Shown here in pieces: positions 58,160 through 64,000 of a stretch of 64,000 nt of DNA. Position 1 is the stretch's first letter. Each line of letters opens with the position of its first letter. Position numbers and translations under genes: made by a program. The notes under the pieces are model-generated. The model was not told where the DNA came from, did no database searches, and worked only from the letters and a program-made list of their open reading frames with translations. This DNA comes from Fen-178 sp963722575 (GTDB lineage Bacteria > Acidobacteriota > Terriglobia > Bryobacterales > Bryobacteraceae), in contig CAVRNR010000022.1 of assembly GCA_963722575.1 (NCBI GenBank), positions 496,001 through 560,000 on the forward strand, given 5' to 3'.

Positions 58160-59512
58160 ATGGTCACTGAATGGACGCCGGATTCCTGGCGCAGGCGCCC
58201 TATCCTGCAACAGCCCGAGTACCCCGACGCCGCAGCACTGGAGCGGACGCTCGACGAACTGCGGCGGCTGCCGCCCCTGGTGACGAGCTGGGAGATCCTC
58301 GATCTGCGGGGGCAACTGGCGGAAGCCGCCGCCGGGCGCCGGCTTGTCCTCGAGGGCGGCGATTGCGCCGAGCGCTTCGACGGCTGCACTTCCCCCCGCA
58401 TCACCAACGCGCTGAAGGTCCTCTTGCAGATGAGCCTGGTGCTGGTGGTGGGCGCGAAAAGGCCGGTGACGCGCATCGGCCGGTTCGCCGGCCAATATGC
58501 CAAACCGCGCTCGGAGGAGTACGAGACGCGCGGCGGGGTGCGGCTGCCCTCCTACCGGGGCGATATCGTCAACCGCGCCGAGTTCACGCCGGAAGCGCGC
58601 ACGCCCGATCCGCAGCTCCTGTTGCGCGGCTATGAGCGCGCGGCGCTGACGCTGAATTTCATCCGCGCGCTGGTCAAGGGCGGTTTCGCCGACCTGCACC
58701 ATCCCGAGTACTTCGACCTGGACTGGGTGCGGCACTCGCCGCTGGCCGAAGAGTATCACCGCATGGCGGCGACGATCGGCGATGCCTTGCGTTTCATGGA
58801 GAACGTGCTGGGAGTGCGGGCGGGCGAGTCGGACCGCATCGATTTCTTCACCGCGCACGAGGCGCTGCACCTGGGCTACGAGTCGGCGCAGACCCGCCGC
58901 GTGCCGCGCCGTCCCGGCTGGTTCAATCTCTCGACGCACTACCCGTGGGTGGGCCTCCGCACCAACCAACCGGAGGGCGCGCACATCGAGTACCTGCGCG
59001 GCATCGAGAACCCCGTGGGCGTGAAAGTGGGCGCTCCGGTAGCCCGGGACCAAGTAGCGCGGTGGCTCGATATTCTGGATCCGCGGCGGACGCCGGGGCG
59101 GCTGTCGCTGATCCATCGCTTCGGCGCAAGCCGCATCGCCGGTGAGCTGCCCGGGCTGATCGAGCACGTGCGCGCGGAAGGCGGGAAGGTTGTGTGGATC
59201 TGCGACGCCATGCACGGCAACACGCAGTTGACGGCCGGCGGGGTGAAAACGCGCCGCTTCGAGGACATCCGTTCGGAAGTCGAGCAGGCCTTCGACATTC
59301 ACCGGGAAATGGGCCAGACGTTGGGCGGCGTCCACCTCGAAATGACCGGCGAGGACGTCACCGAATGCACCGGCGGCGCGCGGGGCCTGAGCGAAAAGGA
59401 CCTGACGCGGGCCTACGATTCCGAGGTGGACCCGCGCCTCAACTATGAGCAATCGCTCGAGCTGGCTTTCCTGATCGCCCGCAAGATGCAGAACGGCGCG
59501 GATGGGCGATAA
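58160..59512 (+). CDS. Class II 3-deoxy-7-phosphoheptulonate synthase
   Basis: A 450-residue plant/mycobacterial-type DAHP synthase, the first enzyme of the shikimate pathway joining phosphoenolpyruvate and erythrose 4-phosphate. Metal ligands are visible: Cys in LEGGDCAERF, His in WICDAMHGNT, Glu in VHLEMTGEDVTEC and Asp in YDSEVDPRLNYEQSLELAFL. The RIGRFAGQYAKPRSE and EGAHIEYLRGIENPVGVKVG motifs are diagnostic. It is a little shorter than the M. tuberculosis enzyme at the N-terminus, where regulatory helices lie, so feedback control may differ. Divergent from DinB. Confidence 0.95.
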   Translation: MVTEWTPDSWRRRPILQQPEYPDAAALERTLDELRRLPPLVTSWEILDLRGQLAEAAAGRRLVLEGGDCAERFDGCTSPRITNALKVLLQMSLVLVVGAKRPVTRIGRFAGQYAKPRSEEYETRGGVRLPSYRGDIVNRAEFTPEARTPDPQLLLRGYERAALTLNFIRALVKGGFADLHHPEYFDLDWVRHSPLAEEYHRMAATIGDALRFMENVLGVRAGESDRIDFFTAHEALHLGYESAQTRRVPRRPGWFNLSTHYPWVGLRTNQPEGAHIEYLRGIENPVGVKVGAPVARDQVARWLDILDPRRTPGRLSLIHRFGASRIAGELPGLIEHVRAEGGKVVWICDAMHGNTQLTAGGVKTRRFEDIRSEVEQAFDIHREMGQTLGGVHLEMTGEDVTECTGGARGLSEKDLTRAYDSEVDPRLNYEQSLELAFLIARKMQNGADGR

Positions 59513-59751
59513 CATCGGGCCGCTATCCAAGGTCAACTTGTCCGCATTCGGAGCCAGGCGGTAGGTTCCAATTAACGTTCCTTTCTACTGACCTCGGGCC
59601 CGTTCGGCGGCGATCTTCCGGCGGGCCCACCCGGAAGCCGGGGAAGGCGGCCAGGCGCACTTTTGTTTCCGCAAAAAATATGAGATTCTGGAATCAGCCC
59701 GGCACCATTTCATAGACGTGGCCCAATGTATGCCGGGCCGGGAAGGCGCCT

Positions 59752-60135
59752 ATGTTTCCAGAGTTCTTACTCCCGGAAACGACGGTTCGCGAAGCCGGAG
59801 CCGGGCCGGAAATCAGCCTGGGCAATCAACAGGGTGAATCGCTGATCCTCACCCTCGGCATCACGCGGATCGTCGAACAGGAAAGCCTCGAAGTCTCAAT
59901 CTGGGGCTCGGCGGACGGGTCGGATTGGGGCGCCAGGCCGTTGGTGTCATTTCCGCAGAAGTTCTACTGCGGCACGTACCAGATGACGGTCGACCTCTCG
60001 CAGCATCCGGATGTGAAGTACCTGCGGGCGCAATGGCAGGTGAATCGCTGGGGCAAGGGCGATTCCAAGCCGCTGTTCGGCATCTACGTCTTCATGCAGG
60101 CCAAGGAACGCCAGGTGGCGGCCCTCAGCGCCTGA
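59752..60135 (+). CDS. Hypothetical protein, beta-rich
   Basis: A 127-residue protein without signal peptide, MFPEFLLPETTVREAGAGPEISLG, followed by alternating strands ILTLGITRIVEQESLEVSIWGSADGSDWG and RYLRAQ-type strands ending in a helix with KERQVAALSA. I do not recognise a named family; the pattern of a small jelly-roll-like fold is familiar from acidobacterial hypotheticals. The 239 bases before it (59513-59751) hold no gene, only a possible leader. A convergent cupin gene follows at once. Confidence 0.75.
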   Translation: MFPEFLLPETTVREAGAGPEISLGNQQGESLILTLGITRIVEQESLEVSIWGSADGSDWGARPLVSFPQKFYCGTYQMTVDLSQHPDVKYLRAQWQVNRWGKGDSKPLFGIYVFMQAKERQVAALSA

Positions 60136-60459
60136 TCAATCCAGCGCCTTTTTGTGCATCGTCAACAGCAAGACAACCTGCGTGCGCGCGGCGATTCCAT
60201 GCTGAAGTTTGGGCGGCATGTGAACGAAGCACCCCGCGCCGACCTCGCGGACATCTTCTCCCAGCGTCAGTTGGGCTTCGCCGCGAACGAAGTACAGGGA
60301 CGCGGCCATGGGAGCGGTATGCGCCGAGAGCTCCTGTCCGGGCGCGAAGCCGAAGATCACGACCTTGAGACGATCGTCATTGTAAAGGGTGCGGCTGAGG
60401 ATGCCGTTTTCCGGGATTTGCACCTCGGCTTCCAAATTGGGATAGAAGGCGTAGCTCAC
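60136..60459 (-). CDS. Cupin domain protein
   Basis: A 107-residue single cupin from a GTG start at 60459 (MSYAFYPNLEAEVQIPENGILSRTLYNDDRLKVVIFGFAPGQELSAH). The metal-binding histidine of motif 1 is in GQELSAHTAPM and motif 2 has FVHMPPKLQHGI. The frame is open upstream to 60537, but that part is translated from the dispersed repeat beginning near 60499. Known relatives are small cytoplasmic cupins of unknown substrate. It converges with the preceding hypothetical gene. Confidence 0.85.
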   Translation of the reverse strand: MSYAFYPNLEAEVQIPENGILSRTLYNDDRLKVVIFGFAPGQELSAHTAPMAASLYFVRGEAQLTLGEDVREVGAGCFVHMPPKLQHGIAARTQVVLLLTMHKKALD

Positions 60460-60498
60460 AATACCAATGTACCGCCCATAATCCGCCGACAAGAATTT

Positions 60499-60630
60499 AC
60501 CGCCGAGACGCTGCGACGCTGAGTAAGACAAAGCCAAGAAGGAACCCCTGAATCGGGGGGGGAAGACGCGCCATCCTCACTTGCTCACGTGCCTTTTTCT
60601 TGTGGTTGTTTTACTCAGCGTCTCTGCGGT
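60499..60630. repeat. Inverted pair of the dispersed ACCGC.GAGACGCTG repeat
   Basis: ACCGCCGAGACGCTG (from 60499), an extra CGACGCTG, then GAGTAAGACAA form the left arm; the right arm TTTACTCAGCGTCTCTGCGGT (ending 60630) is its reverse complement with two differences and without the extra unit. The roughly 75-base interior holds no gene. It lies between the cupin gene and mqnC and may carry the mqnC leader. Confidence 0.7.
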
Positions 60631-60671
60631 GAAAATCTCTGGTATCTTGGAATTACCGCCTGGGTTCCGCT

Positions 60672-61703
60672 ATGATCACTCGCGCAGAAGCGCTCGATTT
60701 GTTCCGTTCCGGCGACCTCATCGGTGTCGGCATGGAGGCCGATGCCGTCCGCCGCAAGTGGCATCCCGAGGGCGTCGTCTCTTACATCATCGACCGCAAC
60801 ATCAACTACACCAACTTCTGCACCGAGTATTGCAGCTTCTGCGCGTTCTACCGCCCCATGGGGCACGCGGAAGGGTACGTACTGCCCAAGGAGACGATCT
60901 TCGAAAAAATCCAGGAGACGCTCGACCTGGGCGGGACCGGCGTGCTGATGCAGGGCGGCCTGCACCCCGACCTCAAAATCGAGTGGTACGAGGACCTCTT
61001 CCGCGGCATCAAGGAGCGCTTCCCCATCCACCTGCACTGCCTCTCCGCGCCGGAAGTGGCCAATGTCGCGGAGGTCAGCGGGCTGAGCCTGCGCGAGACC
61101 ATCCGGCGGTTGATGGCTTCAGGGCTCGATTCCATTCCCGGCGGCGGGGCGGAGATTCTGGATGACGCCGTGCGCCACCGTATCAGCCGCCTCAAGTGCT
61201 CCACGCAAGAATGGATCGACGTGCACCGCACCGCGCACCAGCTCGGTATGCGCACCACCGCGACCATGATGTTCGGCTGCGGCGAAACCATCGAGCAGCG
61301 CATGAACCACTTGGAGCTGGTCCGCAATTTACAGGAGGAGACCGGCGGGTTCACGGCGTTCATCCCGTGGACGTACCAGCGCGCCAATACCGCGCTGGCC
61401 AGCTCTGTGAAGGAAGAAGCCACGGCGGTGGAATACCTCGAAACGCTGGCGATTTCGCGGATCTACCTGGCGAACATCGAGAACGTGCAATCCTCGTGGG
61501 TGACGCAGGGGCTGAAGACCTGCCAGTTGGGGCTGCGCTTCGGCGGCAACGACGTGGGCAGCATCATGATCGAGGAAAACGTGGTGGCGGCGGCCGGGGC
61601 GCACCACTGCACCACGGAAGAGGAGTTGCGGCGCATCATCCGCGACGCGGGTTTCACCCCTAAGCAGCGGGATACGCTCTACCGGACCTATTTCCTGAAT
61701 TAG
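60672..61703 (+). CDS. mqnC: Cyclic dehypoxanthinyl futalosine synthase
   Basis: A 343-residue radical SAM enzyme of the futalosine pathway to menaquinone, cyclising dehypoxanthinyl futalosine. The motif FCTEYCSFCAFYRP (C-x3-C-x2-C) follows YIIDRNINYTN, and LMQGGLHPDLKIEWYEDLF, SGLDSIPGGGAEIL, TTATMMFGCGETIEQR and GGFTAFIPWTYQ are diagnostic of MqnC. No other mqn gene is adjacent, so the pathway genes are scattered. Start chosen at the ATG at 60672, where the conserved ITRAEALDLF begins. Its TAG overlaps the stop of the convergent gene. Confidence 0.95.
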   Translation: MITRAEALDLFRSGDLIGVGMEADAVRRKWHPEGVVSYIIDRNINYTNFCTEYCSFCAFYRPMGHAEGYVLPKETIFEKIQETLDLGGTGVLMQGGLHPDLKIEWYEDLFRGIKERFPIHLHCLSAPEVANVAEVSGLSLRETIRRLMASGLDSIPGGGAEILDDAVRHRISRLKCSTQEWIDVHRTAHQLGMRTTATMMFGCGETIEQRMNHLELVRNLQEETGGFTAFIPWTYQRANTALASSVKEEATAVEYLETLAISRIYLANIENVQSSWVTQGLKTCQLGLRFGGNDVGSIMIEENVVAAAGAHHCTTEEELRRIIRDAGFTPKQRDTLYRTYFLN

Positions 61704-62299
61704 CCGCTCTCCAGGGATTGGGACACCTCCTTCAACTTGTGGATGGCGTAAGTCGCCATTCCCTGGAGCGCGGCGCGGTGGTCGGGAGCGAGGGGGCGCC
61801 GGGCCATTTTCGATACCTCCGCGATCACCGCGTCCAGGCGCATGTGCAACTGGACGATGCCGGGCGCGGCCGGCTGGCTGGCATCGCGGGCCTGCTTCAA
61901 TTGCGTCCGCAGCGTCTGGATGGCGGCGCGGATTTTAGGGCCGTTTTCAGGGATCAAAGCCAATTTCCCGCCGTCGACTTCGAGGCCCTCGTCCGAAACC
62001 TGGCCCGCGATCTGCCGGTAGGTCTCCGGCGAGATACGCGCGATTTCGGAAAGACGGAAATAGGCGTCTCCGAACTCCTCATGCTGCCGGATGAGGCGGT
62101 CGGCGTTCTCACGGCTAATGCCGGCGTACTCCTTGCAGAACTCCTCCCAGGTCAACCCGAGCTTCTCAAACAACTGAGTCTCCCGAACCTGCTTCAGGCA
62201 CAGCGCTTGCGCAGCCGAGCACTTGTTGGCGATCACGGCGAACGCCTGCTGGCGTCCCACCCAGGCGCCGGCATCGATCCACTCTCTTGGTGTTTCCAT
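61700..62299 (-). CDS. Hypothetical protein with putative HTH-like N-terminal half
   Basis: A 199-residue protein from an ATG at 62299: METPREWIDAGAWVGRQQAFAVIANKCSAAQALCLKQVRETQLFEKLGLTWEEFCKEYAGISRENADRLIRQHEEFGDAYF. The middle helices (LTWEEFCKEYAGISRENADRLIRQ) look like a DNA-binding HTH; RISPETYRQIAGQV could be a second. The C-terminal half is helical and possibly coiled coil (RLDAVIAEVSKMAR). No enzyme motif is seen. Two palindromes lie upstream, consistent with an autoregulator. The pattern is familiar from acidobacterial unknowns, but no named family can be given. Confidence 0.72.
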   Translation of the reverse strand: METPREWIDAGAWVGRQQAFAVIANKCSAAQALCLKQVRETQLFEKLGLTWEEFCKEYAGISRENADRLIRQHEEFGDAYFRLSEIARISPETYRQIAGQVSDEGLEVDGGKLALIPENGPKIRAAIQTLRTQLKQARDASQPAAPGIVQLHMRLDAVIAEVSKMARRPLAPDHRAALQGMATYAIHKLKEVSQSLESG

Positions 62300-62307
62300 A
62301 AAGTTGT

Positions 62308-62385
62308 GGCCAGATCTGACCGGGAAAACGAGCACCTTTGTTGATCAGAAACGGGTAAGCGCGCCATACCCGGTCAGATCTGACC
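62308..62385 (-). promoter_or_regulatory. Paired palindromes upstream of the 199-residue unknown gene
   Basis: GGCCAGATCTGACC (62308-62321) and GGTCAGATCTGACC (62372-62385) share the 10-base core CAGATCTGAC; the second is a perfect 14-base palindrome. Their centres are 64 bases apart, about six helical turns, and the nearer lies nine bases upstream of the ATG at 62299. This is the geometry of a DNA loop or cooperative repressor site. Confidence 0.65.
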
Positions 62386-62486
62386 GAGATCTCCTCCTTC
62401 TCGTATCTCCATCATCGCTTGCGAGGGTCAAAAAACCGGCGGGCGCGGAGGACGGTTTGCCGTCCAACTTGTGTAGCATGAGTGGA

Positions 62487-63077
62487 TTACAAATGTTGTA
62501 GAAAGTTGTGATCGTAGTAACTGCTGCTGACGTCGTAAAGGACGATGGCTCCCTCGCGCAGGTGGCGCCGGGCCAACTTGCTCTGGATGCGCGCCTGGCG
62601 TGCCAGCAGCCAGTCCATGGCCCGGTAGAGATCGTCTTCGTCGCAGTGGGCGACCCCCAGTTCCTCGGCCAAAGTGGTGGTGTGCCAGGCGCGCGTGGTA
62701 GCCAGTTTGGAGCAGGGATGCAGAAGGCGTTCGGCGATCATGGCCACGACGAGGTCGCGCTCGCGGCAGCGCTGGGACGAGATCACGCCGTCCAGGCCGA
62801 GCTTACGGATGGAACCGAGCACCGCCTGGACGTTTCCGTGGGGCAAGCTGCTTTGGATCTGAAAGGCGTCGGCGGCTGGGACGAACCGTTCGCCCGCCAG
62901 GGAGCGACGAATGATCCCAACCAGATCATCGGGGAGGTGGGAGATGTTCCCGAGGGTTTCGTGACGGACCTGGGCGCCGACGCGGAAGGTACGGCGGAGG
63001 AGGTGGGTGCGGTAGACCCGATTCTGGTAGCGGCGTTCTGTGGTGGCCACATGAACTCTACCAGTACGCGACGGCAT
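62487..63077 (-). pseudogene. IS1634-family transposase, N-terminal fragment
   Basis: A frame of about 196 codons (RRYQNRVYRTHLLRRTFRVGAQVRHETLGNISHLPDDLVGIIRRSLAG ...) matches the N-terminal region of IS1634/IS4-type transposases, including SKLATTRAW and AIVLYDVSSSYY, which holds the first catalytic Asp. It stops soon after (NFLQHL) without the DD-E remainder, so at least half is missing. It differs clearly from the transposase at 14764-16485, so it is from a different IS. The 265 bases 63078-63342, partly AT-rich (TATGGCATAACAAAG), hold no gene I can see; no terminal repeat was identified. Confidence 0.85.
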
Positions 63078-63342
63078 GGCTTAAAATATGGCATAACAAA
63101 GCAGAAGTCAAGGTCAAAATGCACATATTTAGTGGCTATATTTATCGGTCCGAATTCCATCTCGTCGGTTGAAAGCAAAGCAGTAAGGCTACGGAACCCT
63201 CAGGAACTTCGGTTTAAAGGGGCACCGAATTCTAAGACACCCAGGTTTAGCACCGCCCCGGCCCTGCGGACCCACGGCCGTTCGCGGTAAAATCGCAAAT
63301 ATCGCAACCTCGGGCCCCGAACCTGCTCTTGCGACGTTTCCC

Positions 63343-64000
63343 ATGACCACCTCCGCCAACCACCGCGCCCAGGAATTCCGCGAGCAGTTGGCCCGCCGCG
63401 TCCTGGTATCGGACGGCGCCATGGGCACCATGCTCTACTCCCGCGGCGTCTTCATCAACCGCTGCTTCGATGAGCTGAATCTCTCTTCGCCCGACCTGGT
63501 CCGCCAGATCCACCAGGATTACGTCAAGGCGGGCGCTGAAATCGTCGAAACCAACACCTTCGGCGCCAACCGCGTGCGGCTGGCCGGGTTCGGAATGGCC
63601 GAGAAGCTGGCGGCCATCAACCACGCCGGCGTGCGGCTGGCTCGCGAAGCGGCCAAGGAAGCGGTCTTCGTGGCCGGCGCGGTGGGGCCGCTGGGCGTGC
63701 GCATCGAGCCGCTCGGGCCCACGTCTTTCGCCGAGGCCCGCGCCATCTTCCGCGAGCAGATCGACGCGCTGCTGGAAGCCGGCGTCGATCTGCTGATCCT
63801 CGAGACGTTCGGCAATCTCAACGAACTCCGCGAAGCCGTCCGCGCCGCGCACGAGGCCTCCGGCGGCGAAGTCGCCATTGTCGCGCAGGTCACCATCGAC
63901 GATTTCGGGCGCCTGCCCCGTGGCACCGATACGGAAACCTTCACGCGCGAAATGGATTCCTGGCCGGTGGATGCGATCGGCCTCAACTGCTCCGTTGGCC
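63343..64000 (+). CDS. Homocysteine S-methyltransferase domain (MetH-type), 5' part
   Basis: The visible 219 residues start MTTSANHRAQEFREQLARRVLVSDGAMGTMLYSRG and run off the right edge. The homocysteine methyltransferase barrel is seen in DELNLSSPDLVRQIHQDYVKAGAEIVETNTFGANR and VDAIGLNCSVG, where the first zinc cysteine lies; the other two are outside the window. This domain begins both cobalamin-dependent MetH and the bifunctional homocysteine methyltransferase/MTHFR proteins; the two cannot be told apart from this part. Confidence 0.9.
   Translation, partial: MTTSANHRAQEFREQLARRVLVSDGAMGTMLYSRGVFINRCFDELNLSSPDLVRQIHQDYVKAGAEIVETNTFGANRVRLAGFGMAEKLAAINHAGVRLAREAAKEAVFVAGAVGPLGVRIEPLGPTSFAEARAIFREQIDALLEAGVDLLILETFGNLNELREAVRAAHEASGGEVAIVAQVTIDDFGRLPRGTDTETFTREMDSWPVDAIGLNCSVG

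Noticed and set aside
1..64000. CRISPR arrays, integrases, prophage genes, rRNA or tRNA genes
   Set aside because: Looked for regularly spaced repeats, tyrosine-recombinase-type proteins, phage structural proteins and RNA-gene hallmarks; none seen. Weak RNA genes cannot be excluded by eye.

Overview
The window reads as a high-GC chromosomal segment of an acidobacterium close to Candidatus Solibacter / Bryobacteraceae. This rests on family content seen here: a soil-associated TIGR03435 protein, several secreted proteins ending in the TIGR03437 domain that is expanded in Solibacter, two TonB-dependent receptors with an N-terminal carboxypeptidase-regulatory-like domain, and futalosine-route menaquinone synthesis (mqnC). 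No rRNA, tRNA, CRISPR array or prophage was seen. Taxonomy is an inference from these families, not from a marker gene.

Layout. 1-13 kb: an M16 peptidase cut by the window edge, rlmN, an SDR oxidoreductase, an S4-domain RNA-binding protein, two flavin-reductase-like proteins, a Tat-exported DUF362 protein, a beta-hydroxyacid dehydrogenase, an OPT-transporter/M28-peptidase operon, a DUF4337 protein and a GH28 glycosidase. 13-17 kb: two small unknown proteins in an operon, a TIGR03435 protein, and a 2-kb IS1634-type insertion sequence with visible terminal inverted repeats and a nonsense-broken transposase. 17-30 kb: a URO-D-type methyltransferase-like protein, two TonB receptors, an exported RraA-like protein, gene debris, and a PIG-L deacetylase translationally coupled to an argininosuccinate-lyase-like protein. 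30-43 kb: a zeta-toxin-like kinase with a 52-residue partner, a radical SAM protein, an FtsX-type permease divergent from a LolA-like protein, and a three-gene secreted operon headed by a 1387-residue lectin/BACON/TIGR03437 protein. 43-49 kb: a decayed ABC ATPase, a zinc alcohol dehydrogenase, ilvD, queA and a second radical SAM enzyme. 48.8-50.5 kb: a cluster of toxin-antitoxin genes (orphan HigA-like, DUF433 with broken DUF5615, PIN/RHH). 50.8-64 kb: a DUF6599/DUF362/polyferredoxin operon, aldA, HicAB, an aldo/keto reductase, DinB, class II DAHP synthase, a cupin, mqnC, a 199-residue unknown with paired palindromes upstream, an IS1634 remnant, and the start of a methionine-synthase-type homocysteine methyltransferase.

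Two features stand out. First, three loci share one architecture: a complete gene, a cargo gene or module, then a truncated copy of one end of that same gene in direct orientation (OPT/flavin reductase; TonB-DUF488/RraA; aldo-keto reductase/HicAB). This looks like repeated single-crossover integration or duplication-deletion. Second, intergenic spaces carry several families of short palindromic dispersed repeats, which even supply the stop codons and C-terminal tails of neighbouring genes (the oxidoreductase ending at 6303, IlvD, M28, DinB). Operator-like inverted repeats sit directly before the PIN/RHH and HicAB modules and before the 199-residue unknown gene.
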